From Halomonas elongata (GTDB lineage Bacteria; Pseudomonadota; Gammaproteobacteria; Pseudomonadales; Halomonadaceae), in assembly GCF_029081005.1 (NCBI RefSeq), contig NZ_JAJQTQ010000017.1:1-64000 (forward strand): a DNA stretch of 64,000 nt. The letters run 5' to 3'. A program made the position numbers and the translations under genes. Shown piece by piece: positions 16,470 through 24,971 of the stretch (position 1 is its first letter; each line of letters begins with the position of its first letter). Below the pieces are notes generated by a model. That model was given only the letters and a program-made list of their open reading frames with translations. It was not told the DNA's origin and searched no databases.

Positions 16470-17300
16470 CTAGGGGGCGGTGGTATCCCGAACGCGCACA
16501 TAGCCCCCGGGGACCTGCCACCAGGGGCGACTCTTGACCTTGGCACTGAGCTCTACGCTTTGCCCGACCTCCAGCCAGTGCACCACCGGTGACCACGGGC
16601 TGGGCTCCTCGCGCACCGCGGTACGTGCGGTGGCCATGACCTGACCGCGGCGAGGTTCGAGGGGGAGGGTGCTGGATGGAAGACGTGAGCCACCCACGGC
16701 AAAGAACGCACCGATGCGTTGGTTGAGGGCGTCTTGTCGGTAGGCGCGAATGGCGCCCATCTCGGTGTTGAGTACCATGCCGACCGGGCGCCCATCGAGC
16801 AGGAGTCTCGATCCGCTGATCCCCTTGAAGGCCTCGTTATCCGGCGTCAGCAGGGTGACCTCGATGTAGCGGTCGTCCAGAGCGCTGAATCGCACGGCAT
16901 GCGACTCCAGGCCACCGGTGTCGCGTACCCGCAGGATAACCCCCTCACGACCGCGGTTGACCGCTTGTCGTAGAAGGTCGTCGAGGGATTCGTTGAGCGG
17001 CCAGCTCATACCACAGGGCATGCGCCCCTCGGCTGCGATACGGATCACTGCGATGTCGTCGCCGAAGTCGGTGAGCGGCTCAGCCGGTGCCCGGATACGT
17101 TCCGCGTTGATCACGCTGAGCCCCATCCCCAACCCGACGACATGCTGGGGCGTGATGGCGAAACACTCGCCACCGCGGGCCCTTAGAGTTCCTTGGCCCT
17201 GTTCTACCCCTTTGACCAGCACTTGTTGTTGTGCGGCGAGCGGTAGGCTGATGCCTATCAACAGCCCGCCGAGCAGCCCAATGCGCAGTATGCTTCGCAT
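16470..17300 (-). CDS. Exported trypsin-like serine protease-fold protein with SH3-like tail
   Basis: A 276-residue protein, first gene of the operon. It has a signal peptide (ILRIGLLGGLLIGISLPLAAQ). A trypsin-like layout can be followed: His in AITPQHVVG, Asp in FGDDIAVIRI and Ser in GISGSRLLLDG. The C-terminal 60 residues (AVREEPSPWSPVVHWLEVGQ... YVRVRD) resemble a bacterial SH3 domain that could bind cell wall. If the triad is real it is a periplasmic protease; the domain is short and divergent, so it could be inactive. The other three operon products are exported or membrane-anchored, so an envelope complex is plausible. Confidence 0.68.
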   Translation of the reverse strand: MRSILRIGLLGGLLIGISLPLAAQQQVLVKGVEQGQGTLRARGGECFAITPQHVVGLGMGLSVINAERIRAPAEPLTDFGDDIAVIRIAAEGRMPCGMSWPLNESLDDLLRQAVNRGREGVILRVRDTGGLESHAVRFSALDDRYIEVTLLTPDNEAFKGISGSRLLLDGRPVGMVLNTEMGAIRAYRQDALNQRIGAFFAVGGSRLPSSTLPLEPRRGQVMATARTAVREEPSPWSPVVHWLEVGQSVELSAKVKSRPWWQVPGGYVRVRDTTAP

Positions 17301-17434
17301 CCGGTGCCTCCGCTCTCCCGTTCCCTGTACTCAGCGTAGCCATGTTTCTCAGCGCACGCTGTTGGTCAGGTTTGTCCGGGGAGAAATCGGGGGGATCGAA
17401 GGCAACGTGCGCCTTGCTTTCCCCCGCATGACTA

Positions 17435-17646
17435 GGTTCTGTACGAAAACTGTCTGCGCTCGCCCATACGGCGTTAAAAATCGGCTCAAAGTACTCATTT
17501 ACACTGCGTAAACTCCGTTTTTTGACTCGTGACATCCATGTCACTCGCTCTCCGAGCAGCGGAGCTGCCCAAATCGTCCATCCTGACGATTTGTCACCGA
17601 TTTTTGCCTTATCGGGCCATCACTCGCCGACTTTTCGTACAACCCC
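17435..17646. mobile_element. MITE-like element, 212 bp, TA-flanked
   Basis: The ends are inverted copies: GGTTCTGTACGAAAA at 17435-17449, and TTTTCGTAC-AACCCC ending at 17646. Similarity continues inward (an AAAAATCGG motif occurs in both halves). TA flanks both sides (17433-17434 and 17647-17648), as for IS630- or some IS5-type targets. No transposase frame is present, so it would need a transposase supplied elsewhere. It occupies most of the 430-base gap between the exported-protein operon and fabF; the rest (17301-17434) holds the operon's unmarked promoter region. Confidence 0.6.
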
Positions 17647-17648
17647 TA

Positions 17649-17681
17649 AGCCCCCGAGACGGTTCGCCGGCTCGGGGGCTT
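17649..17681. terminator. Terminator hairpin downstream of fabF
   Basis: AAGCCCCCGAG pairs with CTCGGGGGCTT around a 10-11 base loop. The stem reads the same on both strands and lies about 50 bases past the fabF stop on the minus strand, directly beside the MITE end. Confidence 0.65.
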
Positions 17682-17729
17682 GTCGTTTGGTGCGTGGTGA
17701 GAGAGTAGGGCGGCCGATGTCGTCTGCTG

Positions 17730-18995
17730 CTACAGCAGGCTGACGATCAGGGCGGCATTCACGCCGCCGAAGCCGAAACCGTTGCACAGGGTGTGTCGGA
17801 TGGCGTGCGCTCGCGATGCATGGGGCACGAAATCCAGGCCTTGCATGTCCTCGTCGGCGCTGTCGAGGTTGAGGCTCGGGGGCAGTCGGCCCTGCATCGT
17901 CGCCATGGCGGAGAAGATGCCCTCCACGCCGCCGGCGGCGCCAAGCAGGTGGCCGGTGGCCGACTTGGTGGCGGAGATCGGCACCTCGGTCAGGCCATCG
18001 CCGAACACGCCTCGCAGCGCGGCGATCTCGGCCCGGTCGCCGACCGGCGTCGAGGTGGCATGGGCATTGATATGGTCGATCACCTCCGGGGACAGGCCGG
18101 CCATGTTCAGGGCCGCCCGCACGGCGGCCGCGGCCCCGGCGCCGTCTTCCGGGCCGGCGGTGATGTGGTAGGCATCGGCGCGGGTGCCGTAGCCGCTGAG
18201 CACGGCCAGGGGCGTGGCCCCGCGTGCCTCGGCGTGGGCCAGGGTTTCGATCACCATCACTCCGGCGCCTTCGCCCATGACGAAGCCGTTGCGATCCCGG
18301 TCGAAGGGGCGCGATGCCCGGCTCGGGTCGTCCTGCTCCGTCGACAGCGCCTTCATGGCATTGAAGCTGGCCAGTGAGAGCGGGTCGATGCAGGCTTCGG
18401 CGCCACCCACTATGGCGACCTCGGCTTCGCCGCTGCGTATCAGCCGCATGCCGTCGCCGATGGCCTGGAGGCCGGCGGCGCAGGCGGTGACCGGGCATCC
18501 CAGCGGCCCGCGAAAGCCATGGCGAATCGATACGTGCCCGGCGGCCAGGTTGGCCAGGAAGGCCGGCACGGTGAAGGGCGAGAGCCGCCGGTGGCCACGC
18601 GTGGTCAGGGTGGTCTGGGCCTGGGTGATGGTGGGGAAGCCGCCGATGCCGGAGCCCACGATCACGGCGGTGCCGTCGCGGTCCGCCTGCCGCGAGGGGA
18701 ACCAGTCGGCCTGAGCCAGGGCCTCGTCGGCGGCGGCCATGGCATAGAGGCTGAAACGCTCCAGCTTGCGACGCTCCTTGGCATCCGCTACCCGGTCAGG
18801 ATCGAGGCCGGCGTCGGGGTCGTCGGTGATGTCCGGCACCGCGCCGGCGACCTTGATCGGCAGCTCGTCGGTATCGAATCGGGTGATCGGGCCGATGCCC
18901 GAGCGGCCGGCGAGGAGGCGCTCCCAACTTGCCTTGACGCCGCATCCGAGCGGGCTGACCATGCCCATGCCGGTAATGACGAGCGGTGATTGCAT
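17730..18995 (-). CDS. fabF: Beta-ketoacyl-ACP synthase II (FabF-type)
   Basis: A 421-residue thiolase-fold condensing enzyme. The active-site Cys lies in CPVTACAAGLQAIGDG, the two His in NAHATSTPVGD and SATKSATGHLLGAAGG, and the end is CNGFGFGGVNAALI: a full KAS I/II Cys-His-His set. The reaction is condensation of acyl-enzyme with malonyl-ACP in fatty acid elongation. The start is ATG at 18995 (CAGGA upstream); a longer open frame lacks a ribosome site. No other fab genes adjoin it. It stands alone, divergent from a TetR gene, so it is likely an accessory condensing enzyme under local control rather than the housekeeping copy. Confidence 0.9.
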   Translation of the reverse strand: MQSPLVITGMGMVSPLGCGVKASWERLLAGRSGIGPITRFDTDELPIKVAGAVPDITDDPDAGLDPDRVADAKERRKLERFSLYAMAAADEALAQADWFPSRQADRDGTAVIVGSGIGGFPTITQAQTTLTTRGHRRLSPFTVPAFLANLAAGHVSIRHGFRGPLGCPVTACAAGLQAIGDGMRLIRSGEAEVAIVGGAEACIDPLSLASFNAMKALSTEQDDPSRASRPFDRDRNGFVMGEGAGVMVIETLAHAEARGATPLAVLSGYGTRADAYHITAGPEDGAGAAAAVRAALNMAGLSPEVIDHINAHATSTPVGDRAEIAALRGVFGDGLTEVPISATKSATGHLLGAAGGVEGIFSAMATMQGRLPPSLNLDSADEDMQGLDFVPHASRAHAIRHTLCNGFGFGGVNAALIVSLL

Positions 18996-19041
18996 GATGG
19001 TGTCCTGAATAGCGGGTGTGTTGGGCCACGCTAGCACCGGG

Positions 19042-19056
19042 CTTGATATGATCAAG
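19042..19056. promoter_or_regulatory. Candidate TetR operator between fabF and tetR
   Basis: CTTGAT-ATG-ATCAAG is a perfect 6-bp inverted repeat in the 92-base gap between the divergent starts, placed to control both promoters. Confidence 0.5.
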
Positions 19057-19087
19057 ATAATATTCTGGGTGGAAGGGTGAAGTCGCC

Positions 19088-19741
19088 ATGCCGTATTCGA
19101 CGAACCACAAGACCAGATCGCGGGAGCGCATCCTCAAGTCGGCCATCGAGCTGTTCAGTCGCCGAGGTTTCGAAAAGGTCTCCATCGGGCAGATCATGAA
19201 GCTGGCCAGGATGACCCATGGGGCCTTCTATGCCCACTTCGCCTCCAAGGAAGCGCTGTATCAGGCCTCGGTGCAGGAGACTCTGGAGAGCAGCCGGGCG
19301 GCCAGGTTGGTGAAGGGGCCGCTGTCGGTGAAGCACCTGACGGACCTGGTGGCCAACTACTGGAACCTGCAGGAGCTGGAGCGCAAGCGAGCCCCCGGCC
19401 CGGAATCGGTGCTGTTCAATGAAATCGGCAACGAAAACGCCGAGATTCGCACGCTGTTCGAGGCCTCTTACCTGCGCATGAAGAAGATGCTGGAAACCCG
19501 CCTTATTGCGCTGAGCCGCCTCAAGAAACTGCCCTTCGAGCCTGACCGCGAGATCATCGCCGATAAATCTCGCGTCATTCTCGCCTCCTTGGTGGGGGCC
19601 GTGGCCATTGCCAAGAGCCTGCCCGGCGAGCAGGAGCGCCAGAACATTCTCAACGCCGCCCAGCGCAACATCCTGCTGATGCTCGGCGTCGATGAGAGCG
19701 AGATGGAGGCTATGGTGGGGGCGGCGCGCGCCGACTTTTAG
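19088..19741 (+). CDS. TetR/AcrR family regulator
   Basis: A 217-residue protein. The TetR_N helix-turn-helix occupies residues 8-55 (RERILKSAIELFSRRGFEKVSIGQIMKLARMTHGAFYAHF, in part), followed by a helical ligand domain. It is divergent from fabF with a CTTGAT/ATCAAG palindrome between them, so it most likely represses fabF and itself in response to an acyl-type ligand (inference). It is followed by a good terminator. Confidence 0.9.
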   Translation: MPYSTNHKTRSRERILKSAIELFSRRGFEKVSIGQIMKLARMTHGAFYAHFASKEALYQASVQETLESSRAARLVKGPLSVKHLTDLVANYWNLQELERKRAPGPESVLFNEIGNENAEIRTLFEASYLRMKKMLETRLIALSRLKKLPFEPDREIIADKSRVILASLVGAVAIAKSLPGEQERQNILNAAQRNILLMLGVDESEMEAMVGAARADF

Positions 19742-19761
19742 GCTCGTTCTCTCCGCATGGA

Positions 19762-19795
19762 AAGCCCCGAGTCGGTCCGCCGACTCGGGGCTTTT
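19762..19795 (+). terminator. Intrinsic terminator after the tetR gene
   Basis: AAGCCCCGAGTCG pairs with CGACTCGGGGCTT across a 6-base loop and is followed by TT. It starts 20 bases after the stop codon. Confidence 0.8.
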
Positions 19796-19827
19796 GCGTT
19801 TTGAGCGCCGTGACGCGTCGGGCGCCG

Positions 19828-21072
19828 TTACTTGGTGGTGAGGGCCACGCCACCTTCGCGATAGACCTTGCCGCCCTTCATGATCATCAGCAGTTGCGCC
19901 TCCGGATCGGTGAGGGCGGTGATGTCCTCCAGTGGGTTGTCGCGCACCACCAGCAGGTCGGCGCGGGAGCCGGGGATGACCTCGCCGAAGTCGCCGACGT
20001 AGCCGAAGGCGTCGGCGGCGTTGCAGGTGGCGGCGCGGATCAGGTCATCGGCGGGCACCACGTCCTTGCGCAGGTGGAACTCGTTGAGCTGGTGGCGCTG
20101 CATGCGGCCGAGCAGGTCGGAGCCGTAAAGCATCTTCACGCCGTACTTCTGGGCCATTTCCAGCGCCTTGCCGCCGGCTTCCAGCACGTCGAATACCTTG
20201 CGCTGCAGGTGCTCGGCCATGCCGGCTGCCACGCCCTCCTTGGCCAGGGCGTCGTAGGTGGAAAGTGTCGGCGTCAGGTAGGCGTCGTGCTCCAGGAACA
20301 GGCGGCAGCTTTCTTCGTCCATCAGGTTGCCGTGCTCGATGGTCTTCACGCCACGCGGGATCAGCCGGTTGATGGCGCGAGCGGTGTAGGCATGGGCCAT
20401 GGTGTGGATGTTGGCGGCAGTGGCTTCTTCGACGATGGCATCGATCTCCTCCAGCGAGAACTGGGTGCTGTCGATGCGGTCGGTAGGTGAGGAGACGCCG
20501 CCGGAGGCCATGATCTTGATCTGGGTGGCGCCCTTACGGATCTCGTCGCGGGCGGCGCGGCGCACCTCGCTGATACCGTCACAGACCCGGCCGAGGCCGG
20601 CGCAGCAGAAGCAGCCCTCGAAGGTCTGCTGACCGGGGCCGCGCATGTCGCCGTGACCGCCGGTCTGGGAGAGTGCGTTACCGCAGTAGAGCAGCCGCGG
20701 GCCGATCAGGCTGTCTTCGTCGACGGCGTTGGCCAGGCCGTAGTCGGCGCCGCCGGCATCGCGCACCGTGGTGAAGCCGCGCATCAGCATGGCTTCCAGT
20801 AGCTCGCTGGACTTGGCGCCCACGTAGAAGGGCGAGAGCGTCTCCAGCAACGCGAAGTTGGGGGTGATGGCGGTGACGTGGACGTGGGCATCCACCAGGC
20901 CGGGCATTAGATAGTGGCCCTTCACGTCGATGATGCGGTCGTCCTCGCCGCCGAGCGGGGCGTCGCTGACTTCGACGATGCAGTCGTCCTGGATGCGTAC
21001 TTCACGGCCGGGCAGCACGCACCCGGCGCGGGTGTCGATGACGCTGGCATTGATGAAGCGGGTGGTGGTCAT
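19828..21072 (-). CDS. Metal-dependent amidohydrolase (prolidase/imidazolonepropionase-like)
   Basis: A 414-residue amidohydrolase-superfamily enzyme. It has the N-terminal HVH metal site (GLVDAHVHVT), Lys in KIMASGG, His in HTMAHAYT and KTIEHGNL, and Asp in LYGSDLL, followed by the small beta-sandwich domain (GEVIPGSRADLLVVRDNP). Relatives hydrolyse Xaa-Pro dipeptides or cyclic amides; the exact substrate is not readable. It is the last gene of a TRAP-transporter operon, so it probably acts on the imported compound. It lies 41 bases downstream of dctM. Cytoplasmic; no signal peptide. Confidence 0.88.
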   Translation of the reverse strand: MTTTRFINASVIDTRAGCVLPGREVRIQDDCIVEVSDAPLGGEDDRIIDVKGHYLMPGLVDAHVHVTAITPNFALLETLSPFYVGAKSSELLEAMLMRGFTTVRDAGGADYGLANAVDEDSLIGPRLLYCGNALSQTGGHGDMRGPGQQTFEGCFCCAGLGRVCDGISEVRRAARDEIRKGATQIKIMASGGVSSPTDRIDSTQFSLEEIDAIVEEATAANIHTMAHAYTARAINRLIPRGVKTIEHGNLMDEESCRLFLEHDAYLTPTLSTYDALAKEGVAAGMAEHLQRKVFDVLEAGGKALEMAQKYGVKMLYGSDLLGRMQRHQLNEFHLRKDVVPADDLIRAATCNAADAFGYVGDFGEVIPGSRADLLVVRDNPLEDITALTDPEAQLLMIMKGGKVYREGGVALTTK

Positions 21073-21113
21073 GGTTGGGTTCCTTCAGGCGTTTGTTGTC
21101 GTTCTGTGTCGGG

Positions 21114-22421
21114 TCACAGCATCTGTTGAGGGAGGTAGAGTGAAAGCGCCGGGATCAGCACGATCAGCAGCAGAGCGACGATGTCCATGGCGATGAACCA
21201 GGCCACGCCCCTGAAAACCTCGGGCAAGGTCACGCTCTTCCCCAGCGCGCCCTTGATGACGTAGACGTTGAGTCCGATCGGCGGCGTGACCAGACCGACC
21301 TCCAGCAGCTTGACCACGATGATGCCGAACCACACCAGGTTGAGGTCGGCGCCTTCCACCAGCGGCAGGATCAGCGGTAGCGTAAGGAGCATCAGGCCGA
21401 TGGAGTCGATGAACATGCCGAGCACCAGGTAGATCACCGCCACGGCAAGGATGATCCACCAGGTCTCGGTGCTGACGCCGAGGATCAGCTCCGAGAAGGC
21501 GGCGGGCACGCCGCTCATGGCCAGGAAGCGGGTGAAGAACAGCGAGCCGATCAGGATGATGAAAATGCTGGCGGTGCTGACCGCGGTGCGCACCAGAGCC
21601 TCGCGGATGGCGGTCAGAGTCAGAGTGCGGCGGGTCAGGGCGATCAGCGCGGCGATGGTGGTGCCCACCGCGCCGGCCTCGGTGGGCGAGAACACACCAA
21701 GAAAGATGCCGCCCAGTACCGCGGTGATCAGCAGCGGCAGCGGCCAGATATGGCGGAAGGCCTGCCACTTCTCGGCCCAACTGGAGGTCACCTGGGCGTG
21801 CCCGGCCAGCTCCGGCTTTGCCTTGACCCGAGCCATGATCATCAGGATGTACAGCAGCGCCGAGAGCAGCCCGGGCAGGAAGCCGGCCATGAACAGCTGG
21901 CCAACCGAGACCTGGGCATAGACGCCGTAGAGCACCAGCAACACGCTGGGCGGAATCAGCGAGCCGAGCGTGCCGGAGGCCGCCACGGTGCCGGTGGCCA
22001 GGCCCTTGTCGTAGTTTCGCTTGAGCATCTCAGGCACGGCGATGCGCGACATGGCCGCGGAGGTTGCCACGCTGGAGCCGGAGGCCGCGGCGAAGAAGGC
22101 CGAGGCCATGACGCTTGCGACCGCGAGCCCGCCGGGCAGCCGCGCGAGATACAGGCGCATGGCCTGGAACAGGCCCTCGGTCATGCGAGTGGTGGTGCAC
22201 AGGTAGCCCATGAACAGGAACATGGGCGCGGCGGTCAGTTCCCAGGTACCGGCGAAGTCGAAGGGGGTGGCGGAAATCATGCCCCAGGCGACATGCATGT
22301 TGACCAGCTGGCCGATGCCGATGATGGAGACCAGCCCCAGGGCGACGCCAATGGGCACGCGCAGGGCGATCAGGGCGAGGGCGGCGGCGATGCCCGCCAC
22401 GCCGATCTCGAGGTGACTCAT
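21114..22421 (-). CDS. dctM: TRAP transporter large permease (DctM)
   Basis: A 435-residue inner-membrane protein with about 12 hydrophobic segments and the DctM pattern, including MSRIAVPEM, ASGTLGSLIPPSVLLVLYG and VTPPIGLNVYVIKGA. It forms the sodium-driven translocation subunit that works with DctQ and the periplasmic DctP. AGGAG precedes the ATG at 22421, nine bases after the dctQ stop. The substrate is unknown; the amidohydrolase at the end of the operon suggests an amide, cyclic amide or short peptide. Confidence 0.93.
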   Translation of the reverse strand: MSHLEIGVAGIAAALALIALRVPIGVALGLVSIIGIGQLVNMHVAWGMISATPFDFAGTWELTAAPMFLFMGYLCTTTRMTEGLFQAMRLYLARLPGGLAVASVMASAFFAAASGSSVATSAAMSRIAVPEMLKRNYDKGLATGTVAASGTLGSLIPPSVLLVLYGVYAQVSVGQLFMAGFLPGLLSALLYILMIMARVKAKPELAGHAQVTSSWAEKWQAFRHIWPLPLLITAVLGGIFLGVFSPTEAGAVGTTIAALIALTRRTLTLTAIREALVRTAVSTASIFIILIGSLFFTRFLAMSGVPAAFSELILGVSTETWWIILAVAVIYLVLGMFIDSIGLMLLTLPLILPLVEGADLNLVWFGIIVVKLLEVGLVTPPIGLNVYVIKGALGKSVTLPEVFRGVAWFIAMDIVALLLIVLIPALSLYLPQQML

Positions 22422-22430
22422 GGCGGGCTC

Positions 22431-22940
22431 CTAGAGTGCCTGGCGAAGGCGAATGGCCTTCAGCATGTTAGCGACGATGGCAAGGCAGACGGCGGTGAAG
22501 CCGAGCGGCAGCGCCCAGCGGCTGGGCCACAGGTAGAAGGTGAAGTTGGCCATGGCGGTCTCCCGGGACGCGGTGGCATACAGTGCGTCCAGGTAACCCT
22601 GATAGCCGAGCATGGCGAAATAGATTACCCCCAGGACGCCGGCGAACAGGTAGAGCGCGAGCTGCACGGCGGGCGGGAATCGGCCGACCAGCACGTCGAC
22701 GCTGATGTGCTCGCCCATGCGCTCGGTGTAGGCCAGCGGCAGGAAGACCAGCGCCACCATGTAGTAGAAGGAGACGATCTCCAGTGTGCCGGGGAAGGAC
22801 TGTCCGACGAAGTAGCGCAGTGCGACGTCCAGGGTCACGTGCAGCGCCATCAGGATCAGAAACAGGGTGGCCAGCACCAGGGTGGCACGGTTGACCCAGT
22901 CGCTGAGGGTCTCGATATGGTGTCCGAGGGTGCGGATCAT
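22431..22940 (-). CDS. dctQ: TRAP transporter small permease (DctQ)
   Basis: A 169-residue protein with four hydrophobic helices (for example LVLATLFLILMALHVTL and LALYLFAGVLGVIYFAML) and the family's RYFVGQSFPGTLEI motif. It pairs with DctM in the inner membrane. Its start (ATG at 22940) overlaps the stop of the upstream TetR gene by 4 bases, so the transporter and regulator are on one message. A much longer in-frame opening upstream is an artefact of high GC. Confidence 0.92.
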   Translation of the reverse strand: MIRTLGHHIETLSDWVNRATLVLATLFLILMALHVTLDVALRYFVGQSFPGTLEIVSFYYMVALVFLPLAYTERMGEHISVDVLVGRFPPAVQLALYLFAGVLGVIYFAMLGYQGYLDALYATASRETAMANFTFYLWPSRWALPLGFTAVCLAIVANMLKAIRLRQAL

Positions 22941-23566
22941 GTGGCTTCTCCCGGGAGGAGAGGAGGGCCGATGTAGCCGGTCTCGAGTAGCATGCGCTTC
23001 CAGAACAGCAGCATGTCGCGATAGAGCGCCGGGTCGTCGCGCCAGATGCTCTGGGCGCCCATGCCGCGCATCATGCACAGGGTGGCGTTCAGGGCGACGC
23101 GATTCTCGTCGGTGGTGTGGGCGCTGTTGGCGACGAGCTGTTCCCAGATCTGTTCCAGCGAGGCATTGAAGCGTGCCGCCAGCGGTTCCAGCACGCTCAT
23201 GATGGCGGGATCGGTGCGAGCGGTGGTGAGGTACTCCAGAGTGACCATGAACAGATCGCCCTTGAAGTGCTCGTGCAGCGCCTGCAGCAGGCCGTCCACG
23301 CCCATCTCGCCTTCCCGCATGCGCTGGGCCAGGTCGCGCACGCTCATCACTTCGCGCTCGAGGAGGTCTTCGAGCGCGGCCTGCATCAGCGCTTCCTTGG
23401 TCGGGTAGTGGTGGACCAGGGCGCCGCGGGAGACGCCAGCGGCGCGGGCCACGTCGACCGTGGAGGTGGCGCGGATGCCCTGGCTCAGTACGCATTCGAG
23501 CGTGGCCTGCATGATCTTGGCCTGGGTCTGGCGGGAGCGCTGTTCCTGAGTCTGGCGTTGGCTCAT
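22937..23566 (-). CDS. TetR family regulator embedded in the TRAP operon
   Basis: A 209-residue regulator. The helix-turn-helix lies at about residues 12-58 (AKIMQATLECVLSQGIRATSTVDVARAAGVSRGALVHHY, in part). The start MSQRQTQ (ATG at 23566) has GAGAGGCCCCA upstream; an in-frame extension is weaker. It sits between dctP and dctQ, which is unusual because regulators are normally at the edge. The natural target is the 26-base palindrome upstream of dctP (24890-24915), giving autoregulation of the whole operon. Confidence 0.9.
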   Translation of the reverse strand: MSQRQTQEQRSRQTQAKIMQATLECVLSQGIRATSTVDVARAAGVSRGALVHHYPTKEALMQAALEDLLEREVMSVRDLAQRMREGEMGVDGLLQALHEHFKGDLFMVTLEYLTTARTDPAIMSVLEPLAARFNASLEQIWEQLVANSAHTTDENRVALNATLCMMRGMGAQSIWRDDPALYRDMLLFWKRMLLETGYIGPPLLPGEAT

Positions 23567-23652
23567 TGGGGCCTCTCGTAAGGGGAAAGGCCGCCCAGGT
23601 TGAATCAAGAGCGCGAACGCTCGGGGCGGCCATGTGCAATGTCAGCCTGGCG

Positions 23653-24792
23653 TCAATAGACGCCGTAGTCGGCCGGGAGGGTGTCGTAGATCTCCCGCAT
23701 GGCCAGCTCAGCCAGGGCATCCTCGTCGCTGCGGTCGACGTCGGCGAGCAGCTCCTGCCATTTCTGGTAGGTGGCCAGGAAGTTGTCGATCAGCGCTTTC
23801 GGGTCCTCGACACCGTACTTGTCTCGGGCGACGTCGTAGACGCCGTCCAAGGCCTGTTCGCGGAAATCCTCCACCGACTGCATCAGCTCCGGCTCGGGCA
23901 TGAACACCTGGTTGCCCTTGTCCTGGGCCTCATCGAGGGCGGCGTCGGCGGTGGCCAGGTACTGCACGATCATGCGCGTCATGGCCTTGGCGGAGGCCTG
24001 CTTGAAGACGTCGCGCTGGTCGTCGGTCAGGCTGGACCAGAAGTCCTCATTGAAGCCCCACTGCGGGCCGGACCAGTACATGCCGGTGGGTAGCAGGGTG
24101 GTGTAGTCGGCGACTTCCCACAGCGAGCGGTCGATCAGGTCGTTGGCAGCGTTGGTGGCGCAGTCGAGCGATCCGCGGTCGAGGCCGGTGTACATCTCGC
24201 TGGAAGGCACGTTGACCGGGATGCCGCCGGCCTGTTCGACCCAGGACGAGACGGTGGAGCCGGCGGTGCGGATACGCTTGCCCTGGAGTTCCTCTAGGTT
24301 GCGCACTGGTTCGCGGCAGAACAGTACGTAGGGCGGCGTGGTGTAGGCGCCGAGGTAGACGATGTTGAGGTCCTGCCACTCCTGGAGCTGGATGGGGTTG
24401 TGGGTGCTGAAGTCGGTGACCGCGAGGATGGCGACCAACGGGTCATCGAAATTGAAGCCCAGCTCCTGCACGGCATTGGCGACCGGCATCTCCGAGGGCG
24501 TGTAGACCGCGGCGTGGTGGGCTACCTGGGCGATGCCGTCCTGGATGCCCTGCAGACTGGCGCGAGGGGCGAGCAGCACGGTGCCGGTGTAGACTTCCGG
24601 GTTGAGCTCGCCGTGGGACAGCTCGCGCACGGTCTCGGCCCACTCGATGTAGCCGTACTTCGAGTGCGGATGCTGCTGATCGTAGAAGGAATTGGCAATG
24701 AACGAGGTCTCGGCCTGGGCGTTGGTGGCCAGGGCGGGCAGCGTCATGGCGGCGGTGATCGCCAGAGTCAGGTGGCTTCGTTTGAGGGTCAT
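23653..24792 (-). CDS. dctP: TRAP transporter substrate-binding protein (DctP/TAXI-like)
   Basis: A 379-residue periplasmic protein with a Sec signal peptide (LTLAITAAMTLPALATNAQA). The TRAP solute-binding fold shows in YTGTVLLAPRASLQGIQDG, the arginine-containing NLEELQGKRIRTAG (the Arg usually clamps a ligand carboxylate) and GLDRGSLDCATNAANDLIDRSL. It delivers ligand to DctQM. It is the first gene of the operon dctP-tetR-dctQ-dctM-amidohydrolase. The start at 24792 is chosen for the signal peptide; the open frame continues upstream into the promoter region without support. Confidence 0.93.
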   Translation of the reverse strand: MTLKRSHLTLAITAAMTLPALATNAQAETSFIANSFYDQQHPHSKYGYIEWAETVRELSHGELNPEVYTGTVLLAPRASLQGIQDGIAQVAHHAAVYTPSEMPVANAVQELGFNFDDPLVAILAVTDFSTHNPIQLQEWQDLNIVYLGAYTTPPYVLFCREPVRNLEELQGKRIRTAGSTVSSWVEQAGGIPVNVPSSEMYTGLDRGSLDCATNAANDLIDRSLWEVADYTTLLPTGMYWSGPQWGFNEDFWSSLTDDQRDVFKQASAKAMTRMIVQYLATADAALDEAQDKGNQVFMPEPELMQSVEDFREQALDGVYDVARDKYGVEDPKALIDNFLATYQKWQELLADVDRSDEDALAELAMREIYDTLPADYGVY

Positions 24793-24889
24793 CTTGTCTC
24801 CCGGGCCGTTGGTCGGCCATGCATTGTTGTTGGGCTCTACGAGGTGCCTGATGAAGTTCGGCACTTGGAGACTAGTCAGCTCTTCATAA

Positions 24890-24915
24890 AAAAACAAGCA
24901 GGACTGTTTGTTTTT
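24890..24915. promoter_or_regulatory. Operator-like palindrome upstream of dctP
   Basis: AAAAACAAGCAG, GA, CTGTTTGTTTTT: two 12-base arms with one mismatch around a 2-base centre. It lies about 100 bases before the dctP start, in the only gap ahead of the TRAP operon. Shape and length fit a TetR-family dimer site, so the embedded TetR is the likely binder. Confidence 0.65.
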
Positions 24916-24971
24916 GTGGCGCCATAGACACTCCATCGGGCTCAGCCTGGGCCGTGATGCCTTGGAAGCCG

